Source: Pararcticibacter amylolyticus (GTDB lineage Bacteria; Bacteroidota; Bacteroidia; Sphingobacteriales; Sphingobacteriaceae). From it: a stretch of 64,000 nt of DNA. How positions within the stretch are numbered: position 1 is the first letter of the stretch; every line of letters starts with the position of its first letter. The translations under genes were made by a program, and so were the position numbers. The notes under the pieces are model-generated. The model saw only the letters and a list, made by a program, of their open reading frames with translations. It was not told the DNA's origin and did no database searches. Below, in pieces: positions 15,040-23,379 of this stretch. The stretch lies in contig NZ_QEAS01000002.1 in assembly GCF_003130405.1 (NCBI RefSeq), positions 375,581-439,580 of the forward strand, given 5' to 3'.

Positions 15040-16724
15040 CTGCCTCGCCTGGTCCCAAAGCAATCAGACCGTTCCCGGAATTCCGGATTGATCAACCTGA
15101 ATTGTTGTCCGTCAAAGAGCCCTTTGTCGCTCAGCTTCATCTCAGGTATAACAAGCAGTGCCATAAAGGATAAGGTCATATAAGGTGAAGAAAGAGAGGA
15201 ACCAAGTTCTTTTGCTGCCGAATCCATTTCAGAATATTTTGCTGCTACCTCATAACCGTCTTCTGCCGACATCAATCCGGCTACAGGAAGCGCGAGCAAC
15301 CTGTCCTCTTTATCAGCGAGGGAAATTCCTCCTTTACTTTCTATCAGCAGATTAACCGCCCTGGCCATGCTCTCGTCATCCGCACCGACCACAATTATAT
15401 TGTGGCTGTCATGCGCTACAGACGAAGCAATTGCACCGCTTTTTAAACCAAAGTTCTTTACGAAAGCCTTCGCGACCGGAGCATCAAAATACCGGTTCAC
15501 TACCGCCATTTTTAAAATATCTGCCTGAGTATCCCCCAGCAGATTACCATTTTGGATACCCGGCCTGAACATAGTGCGCCTTGTAACAAGCTGCCCGTCC
15601 GAAACCTCTATTACAGGAACAAATCCTTCTTCATCTGCCGGATATTCCGTCTGACGAAGTCCAAAATCAGCTTCTGTCTTAACAGAACAGTTAAAGTTAT
15701 TTATAGGGCGTTCCCTGAATGGGATATGCGGGATCCTGGTCTTTCCTCCGGATGCAACAAGCTCGCCATCAATATAAGTTTCGAGCACTTCAAATGATTT
15801 CAAATCATTCAGCACAATAAAATCTGCAGGGTCTCCCGGCCGCAATAAGCCGACATTCAGGTTATAATGTTTTACAGGGTTAATGCATGCTGCCCTTAAA
15901 ATTTTAAACTGATCCAGCCCCTTCGCCACCGCCCGCGCACAAAGTTTATTAATATGCCCCTCCACAAGGTTGTCAGGATGCTTGTCATCACTGCAGAACA
16001 TCATCATTTCGGAATGCTCATCCAGCAAGCCGATAAGCGCTTCAAAATTTTTGGCTGCACTCCCCTCTCTTATCTGCACTTTTATTCCCGCTCTTAATTT
16101 CTCCAGGCCCTCCTTCTGCGATGAACACTCATGATCTGTTGTAATGCCCGCAGCCGCATACTGCAGAAGGTCCTCACCTGCCAGACCGGGCGCATGTCCG
16201 TCAATAGGTTTATCAAGACGTTGCGCATATCCCAGTTTCTTCATCAGGTCAGGATCTGCCGCAAGCACTCCGGGGTAATTCATCACCTCGGTGAGATATC
16301 CTATATTTTCATTTGTCAGAAGATTTTCTATATCAGTTGAATCAATTGAGTAACCTGAAGTTTCAAATGATGTAGCAGGAACACATGAAGGAGCACCGAA
16401 ACAGAATTTAAAAGGAACGTCTTTCCCGTTCTCTATCATAAATTCGATGCCCCTGATTCCGCATACGTTTGCAATTTCATGCGGATCACTTACCGTTGCA
16501 ACCGTTCCATGAACCACTGCAAGTCTCGCAAACTCCGAAGGAACAAGCATAGAACTCTCGATATGAACGTGGGCATCGATAAAACCTGGAATAATAAACC
16601 GATCGGGAACCGGAGCCCGGATGCTTTCAACAGAACTGATCTTTCCATCAACAATATTGACCTTTGCCGGATAGATCTTTTCAGCATCTATATCTACAAA
16701 ATTTCCGCTGACAGAGAAAAGCAT
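15036..16724 (-). CDS. ade: Adenine deaminase
   Basis: A 562-residue amidohydrolase, matching the usual 540-600 residues of the Ade family rather than the shorter adenosine-deaminase-like enzymes. The metal-binding HxH motif is in GFIDAHVHIESSM near residue 50, followed by the diagnostic TVSDPHEIANVCG. Further ligands lie in DGHAPGL and in CSDDKHPDNL, and SVAHDSHNIIVVG marks the C-terminal Ade domain. It converts adenine to hypoxanthine plus ammonia, for purine salvage or nitrogen recovery. The start at 16724 fits the promoter at 16744-16773. Confidence 0.95.
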   Translation of the reverse strand: MLFSVSGNFVDIDAEKIYPAKVNIVDGKISSVESIRAPVPDRFIIPGFIDAHVHIESSMLVPSEFARLAVVHGTVATVSDPHEIANVCGIRGIEFMIENGKDVPFKFCFGAPSCVPATSFETSGYSIDSTDIENLLTNENIGYLTEVMNYPGVLAADPDLMKKLGYAQRLDKPIDGHAPGLAGEDLLQYAAAGITTDHECSSQKEGLEKLRAGIKVQIREGSAAKNFEALIGLLDEHSEMMMFCSDDKHPDNLVEGHINKLCARAVAKGLDQFKILRAACINPVKHYNLNVGLLRPGDPADFIVLNDLKSFEVLETYIDGELVASGGKTRIPHIPFRERPINNFNCSVKTEADFGLRQTEYPADEEGFVPVIEVSDGQLVTRRTMFRPGIQNGNLLGDTQADILKMAVVNRYFDAPVAKAFVKNFGLKSGAIASSVAHDSHNIIVVGADDESMARAVNLLIESKGGISLADKEDRLLALPVAGLMSAEDGYEVAAKYSEMDSAAKELGSSLSSPYMTLSFMALLVIPEMKLSDKGLFDGQQFRLINPEFRERSDCFGTRRGS

Positions 16725-16743
16725 TGATAAAAGATTACCAGGG

Positions 16744-16773
16744 CCAAGGTAAGTAAATTGAGATTATGTGCAA
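16744..16773 (-). promoter_or_regulatory. Probable promoter of adenine deaminase
   Basis: On the minus strand, TTG (16771-16773), 19 bases, then TACCTTGG (16744-16751), one mismatch from consensus, about 20 bases before the ATG. Confidence 0.5.
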
Positions 16774-16857
16774 AAAATAAAACTGATCTGCAAAACCTGA
16801 ACCGCATAACAAAGCAGTATGAACTTAATAACAAAACTGCTGCCCCCGATCCTCGCT

Positions 16858-16865
16858 ACTTTTGT
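16858..16865 (+). promoter_or_regulatory. Probable -7 element of the aldehyde dehydrogenase promoter
   Basis: TACTTTTG, 30 bases before the ATG at 16896. A promoter here would exclude the more upstream in-frame ATG at 16758 from the message. Confidence 0.4.
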
Positions 16866-16895
16866 AGTCGTAATTCAAAGATAAATATTCAAAAA

Positions 16896-18311
16896 ATGCA
16901 AACAGTAGACAAAATTTATATCAACGGGGAATTTGTAACTCCTCACGGAACAGAAACATTTGAGCTCCTGAGCCCGGTAAATCGCAAATTATTAGGTAAA
17001 GTAATACTGGCCGATGCCACTGACGCCCAGCGTGCTATTGCAGCTGCGAAGGAAGCGTTCGCGTCATTCCGTTTTACCACAAGAGAAGAGCGGATTGAAT
17101 ATCTGGAAAGGATTGCTAAGGCTGTGTCCTTTCATAAACAGGAGTTAATTGATGTGATGGTACTCGAATACGGAGCACCCCAGCAATTTGCCACGGCAAG
17201 TTTCCTGAATGCTGTGGGCGCGATCCGCGCTAACATCAGTTTGCTGCAGGAATATTCATTCAGCCGGAAGATTGGCACATCTACTGTGATCCAGACTCCG
17301 GTGGGCGTAGCAGGTATCATCACGCCCTGGAATGCCAGCAATAGCTTTATATGCAGTAAGTTGTCTACCGCCATCGCAGCGGGCTGCACTGCAGTAATCA
17401 AACCGAGCGAATTCAGCGCCCTTCAGACACAGGTGATCAGCCAGTGCCTTCACGAAGCAGGCCTTCCGAAAGGTGTTGTAAACATTGTTACAGGCCTGGG
17501 CACAGTAGTGGGTGAAGAGATTACGCTGCATCCTGACGTCGCTAAAATATCCTTTACAGGCTCAACCGCTACCGGGAAAACAATTGCAAAGAACGCCGCC
17601 GAAACGATGAAACGAATAACACTTGAACTCGGAGGCAAATCGCCAAACATCATTTTAAACGACGCTGACCTACCCGATGTGATTAAATTGAGTGTTACTG
17701 CAGCATTTATGAACAGCGGGCAAGCCTGCATAGCCGCAAGCAGGTTATTAGTGCCCGAAGAAAGACTGGAAGAAATAAAGCCGCTGTTAAGAGAGGCTGT
17801 TTCGCAATTCAAAGTGGGCGACCCTCGTAACTCTGACACCAGTATAGGTCCGTTGCTAAACGAAAAGCAATACAACAAAGTTCAGGATTATATCCGCTCG
17901 GGAATGGAGGAAGGTGCGGAAATACTGACAGGTGGGCTGGGAAAACCGGAAGGACTGGAAGACGGAAATTTTGTAAAACCAACCGTTTTTATTCATGTAT
18001 CAAACACGATGCGCATTGCCCGGGAAGAAATCTTCGGTCCTGTCCTTTCTGTAATTACTTATCGTAACGAAGAAGAAGCTGTCAGTATAGCAAACGACAC
18101 AAAGTACGGTCTTGCTGCTTATATACAAGGTCGTGATGCGGAAAAGGCAAAAGGCATCGCGGCGCGTATCGACGCCGGTCGCGTTTCAGTCAACTCATTA
18201 AGTCATGACCCAAATGTTCCGTTTGGTGGCTTTAAGCAGTCGGGAATTGGCCGGGAATATGGAGTTTATGGTCTCGAATCCTATCTTGAGCCAAAGGCAA
18301 TTCTTGAATAA
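16896..18311 (+). CDS. NAD(P)-dependent aldehyde dehydrogenase family protein
   Basis: A 471-residue enzyme, normal for the family. Key elements are the NAD-binding GIITPWNASNS and the cofactor-binding KPSEFSALQ, plus the general base in LELGGKSPNIIL and the catalytic Cys in NSGQACIAASR. PFGGFKQSGIGREYG is near the C-terminus. It oxidises an aldehyde to an acid in the cytoplasm. The start at 16896 (MQTVDKIYINGEF) begins exactly where family homology does; the 46 extra residues from the ATG at 16758 are low-complexity and overlap the ade promoter region. An AraC regulator gene follows 71 bases downstream on the same strand and is a candidate regulator. The substrate is unknown. Confidence 0.95.
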   Translation: MQTVDKIYINGEFVTPHGTETFELLSPVNRKLLGKVILADATDAQRAIAAAKEAFASFRFTTREERIEYLERIAKAVSFHKQELIDVMVLEYGAPQQFATASFLNAVGAIRANISLLQEYSFSRKIGTSTVIQTPVGVAGIITPWNASNSFICSKLSTAIAAGCTAVIKPSEFSALQTQVISQCLHEAGLPKGVVNIVTGLGTVVGEEITLHPDVAKISFTGSTATGKTIAKNAAETMKRITLELGGKSPNIILNDADLPDVIKLSVTAAFMNSGQACIAASRLLVPEERLEEIKPLLREAVSQFKVGDPRNSDTSIGPLLNEKQYNKVQDYIRSGMEEGAEILTGGLGKPEGLEDGNFVKPTVFIHVSNTMRIAREEIFGPVLSVITYRNEEEAVSIANDTKYGLAAYIQGRDAEKAKGIAARIDAGRVSVNSLSHDPNVPFGGFKQSGIGREYGVYGLESYLEPKAILE

Positions 18312-18382
18312 TAAATATTCTTTAAAAAGTCTATAATTGTGGGGACAGCAGTTCTGCTGCTTCTCCACTTTGGAAATCAGGT

Positions 18383-19234
18383 ATGAGCGGACAAATGAAA
18401 AAATCAAAGATCCTCTACAGTTGCTATTTTGCAAGAAGCAGGGAAGGCGAACAATTTATTCCCGAACACGTGTTTAGTTTGCAGATAGCAGGGACTTTAA
18501 CCGTTACTGACGGAGTGAACCGCTATATTTTTAAGGAAGGAGACTACCGGCTGAGCCGGCGAAACCGTCTTGCCAGGTTCGTCAAACAACCTCCTGAGAA
18601 AGGGGAATTTAAATCACTGTCAGTATACCTGGATCAGGAAACTCTTAGAAAACTAAGTGAAGAGTGGAAAATTCAGCCCGACAAGGTAAAAGACAGCGCG
18701 CACTCTGTCATAACACTCCGGGACCATGTTCTGTACAAAAGTTATATGGATTCACTTCTGGTATACCTGCAGCTTCCTGAGGATGAACAACAAATAATTA
18801 TGGACCTGAAGGTGCGGGAGGCAGTGCAGTTGCTCTTAAAAGTAAATCCGGAAGTAAAGAACGTCTTATTTGATTTCACGGAGCCCGGCAAAATAGACCT
18901 GGAGGCTTTTATGATACAAAATTATCATTTCAATGTATCCCTCGACAGGTTCGCCTACTTAACCGGCCGCAGTCTCGCTACCTTCAAGCGTGACTTTCAA
19001 AAAATCTTTCATGTTTCGCCACATCGCTGGTTACAGGAACGCCGGTTGAAAGAAGCCTTTTTTCTTCTGGCAGAAAAAAAGAGGAACGTATCGGAGATCT
19101 ATCAGGATCTTGGGTTTGAGAACCTGTCCCACTTCTCGTATGCCTTCAAAAAGCACTTCGGCATGGCTCCTACCTACTTATGGAACATCCATAACAATGC
19201 GTCCCTGAATGCAGGTTCGAGTAGCGAAAAGTGA
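18383..19234 (+). CDS. AraC-family transcriptional regulator
   Basis: A 283-residue regulator. The N-terminal part (about 10-150) is a cupin-like effector domain of the ExsA/YpdC type (FSLQIAGTLTVTDGVNRYIFKEGDYRL). The C-terminal 100 residues carry the double helix-turn-helix, with FAYLTGRSLATFKRDFQKIF and EIYQDLGFENLSHFSYAFKKHFG as recognition regions. It lies just behind the aldehyde dehydrogenase gene and may control it. The last 61 bases overlap the end of the convergent esterase gene, an unusually long 3' overlap; both reading frames look genuine. Confidence 0.93.
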   Translation: MSGQMKKSKILYSCYFARSREGEQFIPEHVFSLQIAGTLTVTDGVNRYIFKEGDYRLSRRNRLARFVKQPPEKGEFKSLSVYLDQETLRKLSEEWKIQPDKVKDSAHSVITLRDHVLYKSYMDSLLVYLQLPEDEQQIIMDLKVREAVQLLLKVNPEVKNVLFDFTEPGKIDLEAFMIQNYHFNVSLDRFAYLTGRSLATFKRDFQKIFHVSPHRWLQERRLKEAFFLLAEKKRNVSEIYQDLGFENLSHFSYAFKKHFGMAPTYLWNIHNNASLNAGSSSEK

Positions 19235-19956
19235 TTTTCTTCGGGATAATACTTCCACTGAAAATAGATCTTGTCCTTCAGTCCCTTAAGATAGTCTGCA
19301 AATTCAATATTTGGCCGTATGATATCTCCCTTTTTGCTGTGGTCTTCCCTGATCTCCGGCACGGAAAGATGCTTGCCCACACTATCTGCTACCGCCAGAA
19401 AGAAGCAGACATGATTGTATCTGTCATCGGCCAGAAGCAGCTTTGCCTCATCAAGAAGATTATGTTCGTCATACCAAAGACTGGGTTCGATGCAAATATA
19501 ATATTGAAACAAATACATTTGCTTTAGCAGGATATTCACCACTTCCAGTCCCCCAAGGGAATGACCGGCAATACCCCACTTTTTAATTTTTGGATACGTT
19601 TGATGTAACCAGGGACACAGTTCCTTCTCAAGATACTGTGCAAACAAATTGCCGCCGCCGGTACTGGCAAGCGATTCCTTATCGAGAAAAGGTGATTCCG
19701 AAACGGAGGTAGGCGTATAATCCCTTACTCTGGATCCCTTATTTCCCAATCCGACTACCACTACATTCTCCTCTCCCGCTACCTCTTTCAGCTCCCCGGT
19801 AACAAGCTGAAGCAGATCCTGACCGTCCAGAACAATCAGGCCGTAACCAGGTGAATGATCTTTGACCGAACTTCCCGCTGAGGAATTCTCATACAAATAA
19901 ATGTCGCGGTCTTCTCTTAAAATCTCCGAATAAATACTTTTATGCTTTATATCCAA
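19174..19956 (-). CDS. Esterase-D/enterochelin-esterase-like alpha/beta hydrolase
   Basis: A 260-residue cytoplasmic hydrolase of the PF00756 esterase type. The nucleophile Ser is in WGIAGHSLGGLEV. The acid lies in the FFLAVADS region, and the base His is near the C-terminus in YPEENHFSLLEPAFRD. Related enzymes cleave siderophore esters, S-formylglutathione or feruloyl groups; the absence of a signal peptide argues against a secreted polysaccharide esterase. The only plausible start is TTG at 19956 (a stop lies 19 codons upstream and no ATG or GTG is available), so the start is unusual. The 3' end overlaps the AraC gene by 61 bases. Confidence 0.85.
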   Translation of the reverse strand: MDIKHKSIYSEILREDRDIYLYENSSAGSSVKDHSPGYGLIVLDGQDLLQLVTGELKEVAGEENVVVVGLGNKGSRVRDYTPTSVSESPFLDKESLASTGGGNLFAQYLEKELCPWLHQTYPKIKKWGIAGHSLGGLEVVNILLKQMYLFQYYICIEPSLWYDEHNLLDEAKLLLADDRYNHVCFFLAVADSVGKHLSVPEIREDHSKKGDIIRPNIEFADYLKGLKDKIYFQWKYYPEENHFSLLEPAFRDALLWMFHK

Positions 19957-20041
19957 ACCAGGCTTATAAGTGCTATTATCGCTATCTTGTTTTACAAAAA
20001 TTCATTTGTGCAGTGAAAAGCAATAAATTTACACTCCTTCT

Positions 20042-20677
20042 TTAAAAGGAGAAGCCAACATCCAGGGACCCTACCCTGTTTTTTGATTTGTAGTAAGGAT
20101 TCGGATCTATATCTTTCAGCCCGATTTCGTAATTAATGCTGATTGTAAACTTCTTAATCTTGTATCCAAGATAAGTATTCAGGCCATAATCATACTTTTC
20201 CCAGTTGTCATTCTGTTTGCTTGTTGCGCTCACATAAGTACTGCCGAATTTCATGTCTTGCTTTGCAGAACCAGCCTCGTAGGTTCCGCTCAATGCAACA
20301 GAAGCATATCCTCCGGCACCAACGAAAATATTCTTATACTTATACACCAGATCAACAGGCAGTTGAATATAATTGACTTTGCTTTTCTGCTCCGAATCTG
20401 AATTATACGGCTTCTTTACCTGCCCCTTCTTTGTAAACTCAACGGCTGGTTGCACAGACAAGGCCGCTGTAAGCGGAATATCCACTACAACGGTGACACT
20501 ATAAGACTTTAGTCCCTTCATTTTGGGAGGATTCACCTCTCCCAAAGAACTGGAACGGGTAGTGCTGTTAGTATTAATCCCCAGTTTGATTCCATAGGTA
20601 ACTTTTGTTGAATCCTGTGCTTTAAGCGCAGTAGAGACAACAATAAAGGAGAAAAAAATAAGGATATATTTATTCAT
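20042..20677 (-). CDS. Small outer membrane beta-barrel protein (PorT-like)
   Basis: A 211-residue protein with a signal peptide (residues 1-20, ending ALKAQ) and alternating amphipathic strands (for example VTYGIKLGINTNS, KNIFVGAGGYASVALSG, TISINYEIGLKDI). The protein ends in Phe (GSLDVGFSF), the C-terminal aromatic that targets barrels to the BAM machinery. This fits the OMP_b-brl_2/PorT group of 8-stranded barrels, mostly of unknown function in Bacteroidota. It is separated from the upstream GH10 gene by a strong terminator, so it is not part of the polysaccharide operon. Confidence 0.85.
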   Translation of the reverse strand: MNKYILIFFSFIVVSTALKAQDSTKVTYGIKLGINTNSTTRSSSLGEVNPPKMKGLKSYSVTVVVDIPLTAALSVQPAVEFTKKGQVKKPYNSDSEQKSKVNYIQLPVDLVYKYKNIFVGAGGYASVALSGTYEAGSAKQDMKFGSTYVSATSKQNDNWEKYDYGLNTYLGYKIKKFTISINYEIGLKDIDPNPYYKSKNRVGSLDVGFSF

Positions 20678-20794
20678 ATTCTATGTTTTAAGGAACAAGC
20701 ATAACTGATTCACGCGGTAAAAATCGTTTTTTAATTCCTAAAAACCAGCCGATTAACAACTTTTAACAATGTTAAAAACAAGCCCTATACTATG

Positions 20795-20825
20795 AAAAAG
20801 CCGCTTTTGCAGATACAAAAGCGAC
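20795..20825 (-). terminator. Terminator closing the polysaccharide utilisation operon
   Basis: On the minus strand, GTCGCTTTTG pairs with CAAAAGCGGC (10 bp with one wobble) around a 6-base loop and is followed by TTTTT, about 50 bases after the GH10 stop codon. Confidence 0.85.
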
Positions 20826-20875
20826 AGTGGTAATTTCATGCGCGGCATTGGTCGCACTAACTTTTTTTTGATATC

Positions 20876-21955
20876 CTATTTTACCCCATCCAAAATCCCC
20901 TGGTAAGCCGGCTTCTTCTTATAGTCACCGTCGAAAGGCAGAGGCCAGTCAGGACGATTGTATGTACCCGGGATCCAGCTGTCTGCATCCCCGACATTCC
21001 AGGTAGTAATACCGAACTTCTGGTTTGCAGGGAGAGCATTATACGTTTTCACGATAAACTTATATTTCTGAGACTGTTGTTCTGCCAGTGCAGGCGAAAA
21101 TGTCAAAGCCTGAAGATTGTCAGGGTTTATCGCAATATCCAGTTCGGCAATATGAATCTTCAAGCCCGTTTGCGCAACGGTATTAATGGCATTGGCCAGG
21201 TTATTATCTGCCATGTTATATCTGGTATGCATCTGCAGACCTATGCCATGAACAGGAATATGGCGGTTCTTAAGATCGTTGATCAGATCAAGTATTGCGC
21301 CTCTTTTTGTAGGGCCATATTCATGTCCATAATCGTTATAGAATAAAAGAGCATCCGGGTCCGCTTCGTGAGCATACTGAAAAGCTTTGGCAATGTAATC
21401 AGGTCCTATCTTTTCAAGCCAGATGCAGGGACGCAATGTCCCGTCGTCGGCAATTGCTTCATTGACTACGTCCCAGGAAGCAACTTTTCCTTTGAAATGG
21501 GTAACAATTGTTTGAATATGGGTTTTGAAAAGATTATCCCAGGCAGCTGCATCCCCTTGAAACTCTGTGATCCACGAAGGGAGCGACTTGTACCAGATCA
21601 GCGTATGTCCGTGTACCCTTTTGTTATTTTGCTTCGCAAAATCCACCAGATAATCAGCATCCGCCCAGTTATAGGTATTTTGCTGAGGATGAATAACCGA
21701 TGCCTTCATTGCATTCTCTGGAGTCAGACTGTTATATTCCCTCACAACCAAATCCCGGTAAGCGACCCGGGTTTTTAGCAGATTGATGTTCACAGCAGCA
21801 CCGAAAGGAAATGGCAGTGCCTTCCGGAGGGAGGTCTCTTCCGTTGCAGGAGGATCAGGAACAGGAGGTTCAGCTTTCTTCGCCTCATCACTTTTAGAGC
21901 AATTTAAACCTGTCAGCAGAGTCACCACTGCCAGGATAATTCTTAATCTTCTCAT
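20876..21955 (-). CDS. GH10 endo-1,4-beta-xylanase-like lipoprotein
   Basis: A 359-residue lipoprotein (TGLNC lipobox, Cys19; followed by a Pro/Glu linker) with a complete GH10 TIM barrel. The acid/base Glu is in WDVVNEAI (about residue 164) and the nucleophile Glu in HIAELDIAI (about 271). Sugar-binding elements are NSLTPENAMK, GLQMHTRYN, and WNVGDADSW near the end. One deviation stands out: the usual WHxQ motif after HTL is WYKS here, so the His and the conserved subsite Gln are replaced. The family cleaves beta-1,4-xylan by retention; specificity may be altered. Its start overlaps the stop of the agarase-like gene by 4 bases, so the genes are coupled. It is probably anchored in the outer membrane. 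Confidence 0.93.
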   Translation of the reverse strand: MRRLRIILAVVTLLTGLNCSKSDEAKKAEPPVPDPPATEETSLRKALPFPFGAAVNINLLKTRVAYRDLVVREYNSLTPENAMKASVIHPQQNTYNWADADYLVDFAKQNNKRVHGHTLIWYKSLPSWITEFQGDAAAWDNLFKTHIQTIVTHFKGKVASWDVVNEAIADDGTLRPCIWLEKIGPDYIAKAFQYAHEADPDALLFYNDYGHEYGPTKRGAILDLINDLKNRHIPVHGIGLQMHTRYNMADNNLANAINTVAQTGLKIHIAELDIAINPDNLQALTFSPALAEQQSQKYKFIVKTYNALPANQKFGITTWNVGDADSWIPGTYNRPDWPLPFDGDYKKKPAYQGILDGVK

Positions 21956-23379
21956 CTTTGTTTCCGGTTACTAAAGAAATCGGCCAGATTGTACATCTGG
22001 AAATTCAGCTCCTTCATTTTCTCTACCAGCGGCTGGTAGAGATTATAATTATTATCGACAATACCTTTATTGGCGTTTGTATTCGAAGGCTCTGCCCCTT
22101 TTTGAGTGGGGTCGTTATCCATGTACTTAAACCAGTGCCACCCAACACAGTTGCCTGATTCAATAAGTCCCAGGACGAAGTTCTGATAGAACAGTCCTCT
22201 GTCGGCCTGCGTTTTCACAATCCAGCCTGCACCGGCAGTGTTTCCAAGCCCTGAATCATCCGCCTTTACATACCATTCAGTCACGATAAAAGGCTTTCCC
22301 GACCACTCTTCCCATTTTCGCATGAAGTCCTTCTGAGGAGTCCAGTTGTTGTAGTAATTGATCGAGATAACATCAGCGTATTTTCCTGCAGCCCTGAACA
22401 ACTCCGGATAATTTCGCTGACTGCCGTAAAAGCGGCATCCCAGATACAGGTGATTAGGGTCGTACTTCCTGATCGCCTTTGCTACAATTGAAAAATACCT
22501 TTCAGAAGAATATTCGAGAAACTGCGCCCGGTGCTCATCCGTAATCTGATCAGCGCTGATTCCCTTGTCATCTATCCATTTCTTGGCAGCCTTATATCCG
22601 GGATCATTCTGGTCCTTCAGGGTCAGGTATCCGTCAAGGTTTTTCAGGCCCAGGGGCATCTCGTTGTCCGAAAAGTAACCAAATAAGTTCTTGTCATCCT
22701 TATATTGCAAGAGTGTCTTTGCCTGCTTTTCACAATAAGTCTCAAAGGCAGGATCAAAGAGGAAAATCACATTATTGGGATATCCCCTGTGCCCGGGAAC
22801 CTGGAAGGTACCTCCGCGTTCCTTACCATAGCCGCTCATCCAGTCGAGATTAATCGTATAAGCCAGAGGCTTTTTATTCTGCAAGGCCGACTTTCTGATC
22901 AACGAAACATTTGACCACGCTCCTGCCCCGTTAAAACCATTAGAAGTAAGTATCTCCTGAGTCCTCCTGATCCAATTGTTCTCATCTCCAAACTTACCCT
23001 TCAGCGCCTGTTTGTTCCTGTCGGAGGCACCCATACTGACGGCATTGAGTGCATTATGCAGGAAGTAGTAACCTTCAGGGTCCACTGCCCACCAGCGGCC
23101 GTCAATCTTTTTAATATAAAAGAACCCGGTTGCTTTCGTTTTCTTATCCGTCCTGCCGCCATACTTGCTTAGCCTGACGGTTGAAGGGAGAAATCCCTTC
23201 AATTGCGCAACCGTGCGGGTTGGATACTCCTTATATTCCGTAAAAGCATTTGATCCGTCCTTATGATTAATTCCTTTTCTCGCAGCAACCCGGAGAGTAT
23301 ATTCTGTAGTGTCCTGTGCAAAAGCCTGAACAGATACCAGGCAAAGTGCTAAAAGGTATTTACTTCCCCGTGTTAACAT
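21952..23379 (-). CDS. Agarase-like (GH50-related, clan GH-A) glycoside hydrolase
   Basis: A 475-residue exported protein. The ATG at 23379 gives a clean signal peptide (MLTRGSKYLLALCLVSVQAFA, described by its charged start and AFA cut site); an ATG at 23412 would add 11 residues. The mature part opens with a beta-rich segment, then GRWWAVDPEGYYFLHNALNAV starts a TIM barrel as in GH50-type agarases. Candidate catalytic acids are the Glu in FGYFSDNEMP (acid/base) and in FIVTEWYVKA (nucleophile), with a VGWHWFKYMDND loop near the end. Annotation pipelines often call this group agarase, but the real substrate is unproven and nothing else here indicates agar. It overlaps the GH2 gene by 20 bases and GH10 by 4, so all three enzymes are probably made together. 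Confidence 0.8.
   Translation of the reverse strand: MLTRGSKYLLALCLVSVQAFAQDTTEYTLRVAARKGINHKDGSNAFTEYKEYPTRTVAQLKGFLPSTVRLSKYGGRTDKKTKATGFFYIKKIDGRWWAVDPEGYYFLHNALNAVSMGASDRNKQALKGKFGDENNWIRRTQEILTSNGFNGAGAWSNVSLIRKSALQNKKPLAYTINLDWMSGYGKERGGTFQVPGHRGYPNNVIFLFDPAFETYCEKQAKTLLQYKDDKNLFGYFSDNEMPLGLKNLDGYLTLKDQNDPGYKAAKKWIDDKGISADQITDEHRAQFLEYSSERYFSIVAKAIRKYDPNHLYLGCRFYGSQRNYPELFRAAGKYADVISINYYNNWTPQKDFMRKWEEWSGKPFIVTEWYVKADDSGLGNTAGAGWIVKTQADRGLFYQNFVLGLIESGNCVGWHWFKYMDNDPTQKGAEPSNTNANKGIVDNNYNLYQPLVEKMKELNFQMYNLADFFSNRKQR

Noticed and set aside
16758..16895. Extended N-terminus of the aldehyde dehydrogenase
   Set aside because: The 46 extra residues do not resemble the family, overlap the divergent ade promoter and precede the likely transcription start.
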